Made by a program: the position numbers and the translations under genes. The notes under the pieces are model-generated. The model searched no databases and had not been told where the DNA came from. It worked only from the letters and a program-made list of their open reading frames with translations. From JBBIGV01 sp037447335 (GTDB lineage Bacteria > Bacteroidota > Ignavibacteria > Ignavibacteriales > Ignavibacteriaceae), in contig JBBIGV010000006.1 of assembly GCA_037447335.1 (NCBI GenBank), forward strand, positions 1 to 64,000: a DNA stretch of 64,000 bases. The letters run 5' to 3'. This document shows positions 54,173 through 62,540 of this stretch, in pieces (the stretch's first letter is position 1; the number at the start of each line of letters is the position of its first letter).

Positions 54173-54709
54173 TTATTTTTCTAATTCAGCCTGGACGAAA
54201 TCAATCTCGACAGGAGTTTTTCTGCCAAAGATCGAAACCATCACTTTAATTTTCATTTTTTCTTCATTCACTTCCTGAACGGTGCCATTAAAATTATTGA
54301 AAGGACCATCAATAATTTTCACAAGGTCCCCGGTACGAAAGATGGTTTCCATTCTTTCACCGTCTTCATCCTGAGTAATACGCCCGACAATTCTTTTTAC
54401 TTCTTCAGGTTGAAGAGGATTTGGATTATTGCCCGTTCCCAGAAATCCCATAACTGATTGTGTTCTCAGGATGAATTCTTTCACCTGATTATCGAGGATT
54501 GCCTGAACAAGAATGTATCCGGGGAAAAAATTTTTTGTTTTACTTCTTTTCTTGCCGTCTTTAACTTCAAACACTTTTTCGGTGGGAACGAGAATATCCG
54601 TTATTTTTGCACGTAAGGATTCGTTGTCTTTCATCTCGTTCTCAAGAAGCGTTTTCACTTTGTTTTCGTGACCGGAAAACGTTCTTACAACATACCATTT
54701 ATATTCCAT
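54173..54709 (-). CDS. nusG: Transcription termination/antitermination factor NusG
   Basis: 178 residues. N-terminal domain (KWYVVRTFSGHENKV, FFPGYILVQ) that grips RNA polymerase, and a KOW domain (GDLVKIIDGPFNNFNGTVQE) that contacts S10 or Rho. 13 nt after secE. Confidence 0.99.
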   Translation of the reverse strand: MEYKWYVVRTFSGHENKVKTLLENEMKDNESLRAKITDILVPTEKVFEVKDGKKRSKTKNFFPGYILVQAILDNQVKEFILRTQSVMGFLGTGNNPNPLQPEEVKRIVGRITQDEDGERMETIFRTGDLVKIIDGPFNNFNGTVQEVNEEKMKIKVMVSIFGRKTPVEIDFVQAELEK

Positions 54710-54722
54710 ATGCCAGATTCAC

Positions 54723-54905
54723 CTAAAAGATACCTTTAAAAACTTCTGTAATGAGCATGTCGATTACGTACGTAAAGGCTGCAAGAATAAGACACACTAC
54801 AATAACTATAGTAGTTGATTCCTTCAATTCTTCTTTTGTTGGCCAGGTGACTTTTTTCATCTCCTTTACAACATCCTGAAAAAAACCTACAATTTTTTCT
54901 TTCAT
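54723..54905 (-). CDS. secE: Preprotein translocase subunit SecE
   Basis: 60 residues, the single-helix form found in most bacteria: amphipathic VVKEMKKVTWPTKEEL followed by one membrane helix (TTIVIVVCLILAAFTYVID). Partner of SecY. Confidence 0.96.
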   Translation of the reverse strand: MKEKIVGFFQDVVKEMKKVTWPTKEELKESTTIVIVVCLILAAFTYVIDMLITEVFKGIF

Positions 54906-54934
54906 AGTCAGATTTCACCAATAAAAAATACTTG

Positions 54935-55007
54935 CACGTCAGGAGGGACTCGAACCCCCAACCTGCGGTTTTGGAGACCGCTGCTCTACCAATTGAGCTA
55001 CTGACGT
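54935..55007 (-). tRNA. tRNA-Trp (CCA anticodon)
   Basis: 73 nt. Acceptor ACGTCAG/CTGACGT, anticodon stem GCGGT/ACCGC with loop CTCCAAA (CCA), T loop TTCGAGT, discriminator G. CCA tail not encoded. Directly before secE, a common arrangement. Confidence 0.97.
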
Positions 55008-55014
55008 ATCAATA

Positions 55015-55164
55015 TTATTTTGTTTCCTTATGAATTGTATGCTTTCTATCCCATCGGCAGTATTTTTTATACTCGACTCTTCCGGGATGAAGTCGTTTGT
55101 TTTTTGTGGTAGTGTAATTTCTTCTTTTACACTCTGTGCATTCTAAAGTTATTATTTCTCTCAT
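55015..55164 (-). CDS. rpmG: 50S ribosomal protein L33
   Basis: 49 residues (MREIITLECTECKRRNYTTT ... YCRWDRKHTIHKETK). The first zinc pair CxxC is intact, but the second is CRWD instead of CxxC, so only three of four ligands remain. Located between tRNA-Thr and tRNA-Trp, 7 nt from the latter; usually missed because of its size. Confidence 0.95.
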   Translation of the reverse strand: MREIITLECTECKRRNYTTTKNKRLHPGRVEYKKYCRWDRKHTIHKETK

Positions 55165-55187
55165 AGCTGATAATTATGTTTATGTTG

Positions 55188-55260
55188 AGCTGACGACCGG
55201 GATTGAACCGGTGACCTCATCCTTACCAAGGATGTGCTCTACCAACTGAGCTACGTCAGC
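55188..55260 (-). tRNA. tRNA-Thr (GGT anticodon)
   Basis: 73 nt. Acceptor GCTGACG/CGTCAGC, anticodon stem CATCC/GGATG with loop TTGGTAA (GGT), T loop TTCAATC, discriminator T. CCA not encoded. 23 nt upstream of rpmG. Confidence 0.97.
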
Positions 55261-55273
55261 AGGTTCCGGGTTG

Positions 55274-55347
55274 AGCGGGAGACGGGACTCGAACCCGCGA
55301 CCAACAGCTTGGAAGGCTGTGACTCTAGCCAACTGAGTTACTCCCGC
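55274..55347 (-). tRNA. tRNA-Gly (TCC anticodon)
   Basis: 74 nt. Acceptor GCGGGAG/CTCCCGC, anticodon stem ACAGC/GCTGT with loop CTTCCAA (TCC), T loop TTCGAGT, discriminator T. CCA not encoded. Confidence 0.97.
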
Positions 55348-55574
55348 ATCAAAGCTGATATGAATTTCCGAACAACATTTTTTAGAACTTTTGGGTTTTT
55401 ATTTATTTTTATAATAATTTCTTTAAGTGCTTTTCCTTTGTTGGGTTATTCTTAACTAAATATTTCACAAATGACAATCAACAACAGAAGAGCAAAAAAG
55501 AAGGGAATCTGTCTTAAATAAACCAAGAATTCCCTAAAAATTTCAATACAAATAGTCGCAAACGCATAAAACTG

Positions 55575-55658
55575 TGGGCGGCGAGGGATTCGAACCCCCA
55601 AAGGCTTGCGCCAACGGATTTACAGTCCGCCCCGGCTCTCCAACTCCGGCGTCCGCCC
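55575..55658 (-). tRNA. tRNA-Tyr (GTA anticodon)
   Basis: 84-nt class II tRNA with a long variable arm (TTGGCGCAAGCC region). Anticodon loop CTGTAAA (GTA), T loop TTCGAAT, discriminator A. The last acceptor pair is an A-G mismatch. 227 nt separate it from tRNA-Gly; that gap has no gene I can see. Confidence 0.96.
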
Positions 55659-55678
55659 AGTTTTATAAACGAGCATCA

Positions 55679-55707
55679 AATATATTTGGATTTCAGTAAA
55701 AATGCAA
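55679..55707 (-). promoter_or_regulatory. Sigma-70-type promoter of the tRNA-Tyr cluster
   Basis: On the minus strand TTGCAT (55707-55702) and TATATT (55684-55679) are spaced by 17 bp, and the tRNA-Tyr 5' end follows 20 nt after the -10. Likely start of the 31-kb superoperon. Confidence 0.7.
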
Positions 55708-55815
55708 ATAAAAACTTGACGTGTGCTTGTGTCAGCAAACAGACACACTGTGACGGATATGTTAGGAAATAAAAACGCTCAAACCTGAATATTCATTATA
55801 AAATTTTATGAGATT

Positions 55816-57354
55816 TTAATGACTCCATAATTCTCTGTCCAAACTTCGATACTGAATAGCTTCGCTTATGTGTTGGGCGAGAATATGTTCGCAGGCTTCC
55901 AAATCAGCAATAGTTCTGCTTACTTTTAAGATACGGTCATAGGCTCTTGCAGAAAGTCCGAGTTTCGTCATTGCCATTTTTAGCAGCTCAGTACCTGCAG
56001 AATCAAGAGTACAATAGCGACGTACTTCCCTTGACCCCATATCGCCGTTTGTATAGATATTCTTTAAATCGGAAAACCTTGCTAATTGAATTTCTCTGGC
56101 TTTTATCACTCTCATACGAATTTGGGCAGACCCTTCTCCTTTTACATCAGAAGACAATTCTTTATACTTAACTGCGGGAACTTCAATATGGATATCAATT
56201 CTGTCAAGCAGTGGGCCGGAAATCTTTGCCATATATCGCTGTATTTGCGGTTGTGCACATGTGCAATCTTTATTCGGATCGGTAAAATAGCCGCAGGGAC
56301 ACGGATTCATTGCGGCAGCAAGCATAAAGTTTGCAGGAAATTCTAATGATAATTTAGAACGGCTTACTGTTATTCTGTTATCTTCCAAAGGCTGTCTTAA
56401 TACCTCCAATACATTTTTTTTGAATTCAGGCAGCTCGTCTAAAAACAAAACACCATAATGAGCGTATGAAACTTCGCCCGGTCGAGGAAAAGAACCACCT
56501 CCGATAAGTGCTGCATCAGACACTGTGTGATGCGGATTTCTGAAAGGGCGTTCGGTTACGAGCGGAATGTCTCTTGGTAATATGCCTGCAACAGAATGAA
56601 TTTTTGTAGTCTCAAGCGCTTCTTCAAAGGCCATTGGCGGCAGTATTGAAGGAATTCTTTTAGCAAGCATTGTTTTCCCGGATCCCGGCGGCCCAATCAT
56701 TATAATATTATGTGCACCGGCAGCAGCCACCTCCAGAGCTCTCTTTACATTTTCCTGACCTTTAACATCCGAAAAATCGAGATGATATTGGTTTATTTTG
56801 CTGAATATTGAAGATAGTTCACTTTGAACTTTCCCGGCTTCTGTTTCTCCGTTTAGAAATTGAATAACTTCAGAAAGATTTTCAAATCCATAAACATCTA
56901 TGCCTTCCACTATTGCCGCTTCTTGTGCGGATTCGGAAGGTAAAATTATCCTTTTTATCGCTTTCTTTTTTGCTTCAACAGAAATTGGCAGTGCACCCTT
57001 TACAGGTCTTAACTTTCCATCCAAAGCAAGTTCACCAAGAAAGATACTATCTTCGAGAAGGTTTTGTTCTACTTTCTCTGTTGCCGCAAGAATTCCAACA
57101 GCAATAGGGAGATCAAACGAACTCCCCTCTTTTTTGATATCTGCCGGTGCAAGGTTAATAGTTATTTTTCTTAGCGGAAATTCTATACCAATGTTCTTTA
57201 TAGCAGCAATAACCCTCTCTTTACTTTCCTTAACTGCATTATCAGGAAGACCAACAATAATAAATGAGGGAGTTTGTTTTTCAACGTTCGTTTCCACTTC
57301 AACTATGTAAGCATCAATACCATATGTAGCACTTGACAAAATTTTTGACAGCAT
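55816..57354 (-). CDS. YifB/ComM family Mg-chelatase-like AAA+ ATPase
   Basis: 512 residues. Lon-like N-terminal domain (TPSFIIVGLPDNAVKESKER), Walker A GPPGSGKTMLAKR, Walker B VLFLDELPEF, the arginine-finger area GPLLDRIDIHIEV, and a cysteine cluster (NPCPCGYF...CTC). ComM of Haemophilus and Vibrio drives branch migration in natural transformation; other homologues are unstudied. It follows a T9SS gene by 76 nt. No competence gene is beside it. Confidence 0.93.
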   Translation of the reverse strand: MLSKILSSATYGIDAYIVEVETNVEKQTPSFIIVGLPDNAVKESKERVIAAIKNIGIEFPLRKITINLAPADIKKEGSSFDLPIAVGILAATEKVEQNLLEDSIFLGELALDGKLRPVKGALPISVEAKKKAIKRIILPSESAQEAAIVEGIDVYGFENLSEVIQFLNGETEAGKVQSELSSIFSKINQYHLDFSDVKGQENVKRALEVAAAGAHNIIMIGPPGSGKTMLAKRIPSILPPMAFEEALETTKIHSVAGILPRDIPLVTERPFRNPHHTVSDAALIGGGSFPRPGEVSYAHYGVLFLDELPEFKKNVLEVLRQPLEDNRITVSRSKLSLEFPANFMLAAAMNPCPCGYFTDPNKDCTCAQPQIQRYMAKISGPLLDRIDIHIEVPAVKYKELSSDVKGEGSAQIRMRVIKAREIQLARFSDLKNIYTNGDMGSREVRRYCTLDSAGTELLKMAMTKLGLSARAYDRILKVSRTIADLEACEHILAQHISEAIQYRSLDRELWSH

Positions 57355-57430
57355 ATTTCCTCGGGAAAATTACTATGATGGGGAGCTGAATTTAAAATAC
57401 TCTTGTTCTAAAGAAAACGACACGTATAAC

Positions 57431-59107
57431 TTACTTTGACAACACCATCTTTTTAATCTGGCTGTAAGTAGGTGTAGATACTTTATACAGGTAAACCCCT
57501 GAAGGCAGTTCGGTTCCGTCAAAAGAGAATTTATGAATTCCCTTCGATAAAAATCCTGAATGAAGACGGATAATTTCTCTGCCTTCAAGATTATATATTA
57601 AAACATCTATTTCTGAATCTTCCAATAATTCAATTATGATACTGGTAAGCGGATTGAACGGATTCGGATAGTTTTGTTCCAATACGAATGGAGATGTTTC
57701 ACCCTGCCCGATTTTAACCTGTGCTGAATAAATAAAAGACCCATCCGTATGAATCTGCTTTACACGATAATGCACAATATCGGAATCATGTTCTTTAGCA
57801 TCAATGAATGCATAAGTTTTTTCGTATGTGTTATCGGCCAATACTGTAAATACCGGGATGTAATCCGCATTTTGAATCGATTTTTCCAGCACATATGATT
57901 CGGTTTGACGATAATCTCCCCCGCTCCAGGTTAATTCATAAGAATTACTCAAAACTGTAACGTTTAAATCAGGTGCGCGTGCAAATATAGGAGCATCAGA
58001 TTTATTCAATTGTGTATTAAGAGCCTGAATTTCAACGATCCCCGGCACTGACCGCGGGACATTGTTATTATCAAAATTATATTGTGCAAGTACTCTCGAA
58101 CTATCGCTAATAAAATATTTATGATTTCTGTTTCTGAAAGAAACATCAATCGAATTATTAAACTCGATAATTCTCAGTTGATCTAAATGTATCGGGTTAT
58201 CAGTCTCTTCAGCCTGAAATCTGAACAGCAGATCACTGGCTGATAAAATATTTACAAGGTCGTTACGAGAAATCAGATTTCCGTTACAATAAAAATATGC
58301 TGCGTTATCTGTAAATGAAAATAGAATTGAAATATGATACCAGGCTTTTCTGCTAATAAACCATGGCTGGATAAATGACTGCGTCCCGTTTTTTGGAGTG
58401 ACGGAAATCATCTGATAACGGTTAATATTAATATCAAAATCTGCTTCGCCGGTTTTTTTATTTATTATTTTCAGAACAGAGTTATTCAAACCCCCTCTAA
58501 ACCAGAATTCGGTAAGCAATTGATTTACATTATCCGCCGTCAGATTCAACTCTAAAATGCTATTATTATTCAGGAGCAATGCTCTTCCGGCATTTCTTTG
58601 AGGACGGTAAAAATTCAGATTCACATCGATAAAATTATTTAGCGGATCCTGATTTTCTCTGGACTTCAGGTATCCGAGAACTTTATTACCTTTTTTAAAC
58701 ACTCCTAAAAATTTCAAATTACTTTGTAACGAATTTTCAACTTTTAGATTTAACATCAACTGAAAAAAGTCACCAATTTTTATTGTTGAATCCCTAAAGT
58801 CAATTAGAGTTTTGTACGCCTGTTGTAATTCACCTTTCAGGTAGGTTTGAGTCACCGGCAATTTCAATGAAATATCAATTGTACGTAACTCAATTTTATT
58901 TAAAGCCACCCTCTCATCAAGTATCAGGTAGAATTCCAGATTATCTGCTTCAGGAAATCGATTGGAAGCTATTATCGAAATATCGAAAGATGAGTTAACC
59001 GGTATAAATCGCGGTGAAAAAACTTTGATGTTCTCTGCCAGGGTATTATCCCAGCAAAAAGCAGCAAACACGCCAAATAACAATATTTTTAAATAACCGG
59101 AAACCAT
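57431..59107 (-). CDS. T9SS type A sorting domain protein with LamG-like domain
   Basis: 558 residues, exported (MVSGYLKILLFGVFAAFCWD...). The N-terminal 170 residues are beta-rich and unrecognised. Residues about 185-330 look like a concanavalin/LamG sandwich (TEFWFRGG, RKAWYHISILFSFTDNAAYFYCNG, HLDQLRIIEF). The C-terminal sorting domain has QNYPNPFNPLTS and ends KKMVLSK. Role unknown; carbohydrate or protein binding at the surface is possible. It separates nuoI from yifB. Confidence 0.85.
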   Translation of the reverse strand: MVSGYLKILLFGVFAAFCWDNTLAENIKVFSPRFIPVNSSFDISIIASNRFPEADNLEFYLILDERVALNKIELRTIDISLKLPVTQTYLKGELQQAYKTLIDFRDSTIKIGDFFQLMLNLKVENSLQSNLKFLGVFKKGNKVLGYLKSRENQDPLNNFIDVNLNFYRPQRNAGRALLLNNNSILELNLTADNVNQLLTEFWFRGGLNNSVLKIINKKTGEADFDININRYQMISVTPKNGTQSFIQPWFISRKAWYHISILFSFTDNAAYFYCNGNLISRNDLVNILSASDLLFRFQAEETDNPIHLDQLRIIEFNNSIDVSFRNRNHKYFISDSSRVLAQYNFDNNNVPRSVPGIVEIQALNTQLNKSDAPIFARAPDLNVTVLSNSYELTWSGGDYRQTESYVLEKSIQNADYIPVFTVLADNTYEKTYAFIDAKEHDSDIVHYRVKQIHTDGSFIYSAQVKIGQGETSPFVLEQNYPNPFNPLTSIIIELLEDSEIDVLIYNLEGREIIRLHSGFLSKGIHKFSFDGTELPSGVYLYKVSTPTYSQIKKMVLSK

Positions 59108-59148
59108 AGGGTTTTGAAAATAGGAACTTAAAACGACTAGGTCAACAT

Positions 59149-59643
59149 TTATTTATACTTGCGTAAAAAGTCAATTCTATCCTGCAATTGGCTGACCGGG
59201 GTTAAAAGCTTGTCTTTCCCATAGATAGCGTCTTCCCGGTTAGTAAATGCTAATTCATAATCTTTGCTCATAACAATAGCTTCTTCGGGGCAAACATCTT
59301 CACAGAAGCCACAAAAAATGCATCGGAGCATATTGATTTCAAATCTCTCGGGATATCTCTCCTTTTCCAATTCTGTTTCTGCTGCCTGTACTTCAATAGC
59401 AAGCGCCGGGCATACCCTTGAGCATAAGCCACATGCAACGCAGCGCTCAACACCATTTTCTTCTTCAACCAAAACCGGACGTCCTCTGTATGAAGATGGA
59501 GGGATGAATTTCTCTTCAGGGTATTCAAAAGTAAACTTTGGCTTAAACATTGTTCTGAGTGTAAGCGAAAGCCCTTTAATAATTTCGGGTATATATATTT
59601 TCTCCAGAAAAGTTAGATCTTTTTCTCTCTTTTTAACAGCCAT
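59149..59643 (-). CDS. nuoI: NADH-quinone oxidoreductase subunit I
   Basis: 164 residues. Two 4Fe-4S ferredoxin motifs, CVACGLCSRVCP and CIFCGFCEDVCPEEAI, hold clusters N6a and N6b, which pass electrons toward quinone. Last nuo gene here; nuoJ does not follow, which is unusual. Confidence 0.97.
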   Translation of the reverse strand: MAVKKREKDLTFLEKIYIPEIIKGLSLTLRTMFKPKFTFEYPEEKFIPPSSYRGRPVLVEEENGVERCVACGLCSRVCPALAIEVQAAETELEKERYPERFEINMLRCIFCGFCEDVCPEEAIVMSKDYELAFTNREDAIYGKDKLLTPVSQLQDRIDFLRKYK

Positions 59644-59726
59644 ATAAATCTACTCAATTAGTTTTTCATAATTCAAAAAGTACAATAGGATGAGCCGTGT
59701 ATTTAGCGTTCTCTTCCGGTTAGCGC

Positions 59727-60758
59727 TTAAAATATCATTACCAAAGCCGCAACCCAAACAAGATTTATTAATGATAACGGAAAAATAACCTTCCAGCCAA
59801 GATCCATTAATTGATCATATCTGTAACGCGGTATGCTCCATCTTACCCAGATGAAGAAGAATAACAGCAAACCGATCTTGACCATAAAACTCAAAACCTG
59901 GAGAATGACCGCGAGTGTCCCTTCAATACCTATTGAACTCAACTCAATAAATGGGATATTATATCCGCCAAGATACATTAAAGTTATCAGTGCGCTTGAT
60001 ATAATCATCATTGCATACTCAGCAAGAAAAAATCCGGCAAATTTCATGCTGCTGTATTCTGTATGAAATCCACCAACAAGCTCTGGCTCGGCTTCGGGCA
60101 AATCGAAAGGCAGCCGGTTTGTTTCGGCAAAAGCAGAAACGAGAAAGGTTAAAAATCCTATTGGTTGTATCCATGCATTCCACAAAAAAGCGCCCTGACT
60201 TTCAATTATATCGTAGGGTCTCAATGATTCAGCAAAGATCAGCACGCCGGCAATCGAAAAGCCCATAGATACTTCATAAGAGATCATCTGTGCGGAGGAA
60301 CGAATCCCGCCCAGCAAAGAGTATTTACTGCCGGATGACCATCCTGCCAATGTAAGTGAATAAACACCTACAGAGGTAAGTGCAAGAATATATAAAACTC
60401 CCATATTTACATCTGCAACTACAAGTGAAACCTGATATCCAAAAATTTCAACTTCGGGTCCGATGGGGATTACTGCATAAGCCGTAAAGGCAACGAAAAG
60501 TGCTAGTGCAGGTGCAATTGCATGAATTGTTTTGTTCGCATTAACAGGTACTATGTCTTCTTTCAGTAATAATTTGAATACATCGGCAAAGGGCTGAAGA
60601 ATTCCTTCCCAACCAACTCTGTTGGGTCCTAATCTGTTTTGCACCCATGCGCTAATCCTTCGCTCAAAATACACCAGATAAGATACAGTGATCAGCATGA
60701 TATTTAATATTATAAATATCTTTATCAGAGTCATTATGATTATTTCAAGCATTGTCAT
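59727..60758 (-). CDS. nuoH: NADH-quinone oxidoreductase subunit H
   Basis: 343 residues, about eight membrane helices. The quinone-site signatures GPNRVGWEGILQPFAD and FAETNRLPFDLPEAEPELVG are intact. Anchors the peripheral arm of Complex I in the membrane. 17 nt after nuoG and 83 nt before nuoI. Confidence 0.98.
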   Translation of the reverse strand: MTMLEIIIMTLIKIFIILNIMLITVSYLVYFERRISAWVQNRLGPNRVGWEGILQPFADVFKLLLKEDIVPVNANKTIHAIAPALALFVAFTAYAVIPIGPEVEIFGYQVSLVVADVNMGVLYILALTSVGVYSLTLAGWSSGSKYSLLGGIRSSAQMISYEVSMGFSIAGVLIFAESLRPYDIIESQGAFLWNAWIQPIGFLTFLVSAFAETNRLPFDLPEAEPELVGGFHTEYSSMKFAGFFLAEYAMMIISSALITLMYLGGYNIPFIELSSIGIEGTLAVILQVLSFMVKIGLLLFFFIWVRWSIPRYRYDQLMDLGWKVIFPLSLINLVWVAALVMIF

Positions 60759-60775
60759 ATGATTTTAAAATCCGG

Positions 60776-62452
60776 TTAAACTTTTTCCGTAATTACTGTT
60801 TTTAACATCGCACCAGACTCACCAATTACATCGTAATTGAGCCCGGAGAATTCTTTAATATTTTTTGCAATCTCGTTAAAAACCTCTTCAGACATATTGA
60901 ATTTTATTTTATGCCCGAGACTGGTTGCAAGTGCAGCAAGTATTTTCCAGCTTGCCCTGGCATCACGCCGGTTACCTTTTGCCCAGCGGTCATATTCCGT
61001 TCCAAATTTATCCAATCTGCTCATAGCCATGCCTTCGAGGGCACGGTCTGTTTCAAGAGAAGTTAAAGCCGGTCTTATGCGCTGAACTCTACCTTGAAAA
61101 TTAACGAATGTTCCGTTCTTCTCAGCATAAGTTGCCGCAGGGAAGACGATATCCGCAAGCATTGCTGTTGGCGTAAAGTTAGATGAATGAACAATAAGCA
61201 GATCGAGCCTGGAAAGAAGCGATTCCCATTCTGCGTCGTTACTGATAAGATCATCTTCTAAAACATATAAAGCACGGATTCGATTTTCTTTAATAGCTTG
61301 CTTAATGCCTGGCAGATCAAACCCTCCCTGTGCCGGTCGAACACCTATAAGCTCAGCGCCAAGTGAGTTTGGTGTTATATCACTTTTGCGCAGTATATCA
61401 TCAGCAAAATCCGGATCGTTTCTTCGCAAAAAATCAATATGCCGTGAACCAACTATAGACCTGGCAATTTTGACAAGCAGATAATTATCTTCACAGGTTG
61501 CAAAAGGCGAGCCGATAAAGGCAATTTCATCTTTATTATATGCTTTGATATTTGAAACTGCCAATGCGAATGCCTCATCCCAGCCAACTTCAATCAGCAC
61601 GCCTTCTCGCCTTATGTGGGCGCCATCTACTCTGTCTTTGGAATTAATAAAATTAAATGTGTTAAGTCTGCCATGATCGCACATCCAGTAACTGTTTACA
61701 TTATTATTAAATCGTGGTGTTAAACGTAAGACTTCATTATTCCTTACCCAGATTTCTGTATTGCAGCCGCGTGAACATCCGATACAAACAGATTTGGTTG
61801 CAGACATTTCCCACACTCTTGCTTTAAATCTGAAATCCCGACTGGTTAAAGCGCCAACCGGACAAATGTCAACAGTATTGAGTGCATAGGGATTATCCAT
61901 TTCTTCACCGGGATAAGTAACAATCGTTACGCGATCGCCTCGCTTAATAAAAGTTAATTCAGGATCCTTTGCAATTTCGTCACAAAAACGGATACACCTT
62001 GAGCAGGATATACAGCGCTCAGCGTCAAACATTATGTTAGGACCAAGTGGTACTCTTTTATCCTTATGAACTTTCTCTTCAACAAATCTGCTTTCACCAA
62101 CAGAATGTTCATAAGCATAATCCTGAAGTTTGCATTCACCGGCTTCATCACAAATCGGGCAGTCGAGAGGGTGATTGATGAGAAGGAATTCCATAACCGC
62201 ATTCCTGGCAGCAAGTGCATTCCTGGATTCTGTGTGCACTACCATGCCTTCTGCTGCAAAAGTAGCACAAGCAATTACCAGTTTAGGCATTTTTTCAACT
62301 TCGACCAGGCAGACACGGCAGTTACCTGAAACGGAGAGTTCCGGGTGCCAGCAAAAGTGAGGGATTATTATACCGTGATCGGCGGCAGCTTCAATTATTG
62401 TTTGACCAGGTTTAAACTCAATTTCTTTTTCGTCTAATAAGAATTTGGGCAT
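60776..62452 (-). CDS. nuoG: NADH-quinone oxidoreductase subunit G
   Basis: 558 residues, short for NuoG. The 2Fe-2S site is C34, C45, C48, C62. The His-ligated cluster is HPLDCPICDEAGEC, and the 4Fe-4S site is CISCSRCIRFC with CPVGAL. The N7-type motif CIGCSRGC ... WMCDHGR opens a shortened molybdopterin-oxidoreductase-like domain. Start at 62452, with AGGA 6 nt upstream; a TTG two codons earlier is less likely. First nuo gene of the set. Confidence 0.96.
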   Translation of the reverse strand: MPKFLLDEKEIEFKPGQTIIEAAADHGIIIPHFCWHPELSVSGNCRVCLVEVEKMPKLVIACATFAAEGMVVHTESRNALAARNAVMEFLLINHPLDCPICDEAGECKLQDYAYEHSVGESRFVEEKVHKDKRVPLGPNIMFDAERCISCSRCIRFCDEIAKDPELTFIKRGDRVTIVTYPGEEMDNPYALNTVDICPVGALTSRDFRFKARVWEMSATKSVCIGCSRGCNTEIWVRNNEVLRLTPRFNNNVNSYWMCDHGRLNTFNFINSKDRVDGAHIRREGVLIEVGWDEAFALAVSNIKAYNKDEIAFIGSPFATCEDNYLLVKIARSIVGSRHIDFLRRNDPDFADDILRKSDITPNSLGAELIGVRPAQGGFDLPGIKQAIKENRIRALYVLEDDLISNDAEWESLLSRLDLLIVHSSNFTPTAMLADIVFPAATYAEKNGTFVNFQGRVQRIRPALTSLETDRALEGMAMSRLDKFGTEYDRWAKGNRRDARASWKILAALATSLGHKIKFNMSEEVFNEIAKNIKEFSGLNYDVIGESGAMLKTVITEKV

Positions 62453-62540
62453 TAACAATCCTTTATGATTTAAATTCTCTACTGATTCTTATTTTTATAA
62501 CTTTTAATAAATCAAAAAAAAAATCTCAATCGCATAAGTA

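Noticed and set aside
55729..55747. TGTGTC/GACACA inverted repeat upstream of the tRNA-Tyr promoter
   Set aside because: Only 6 bp, no T-run; could be chance or a weak regulator site, not enough to list.
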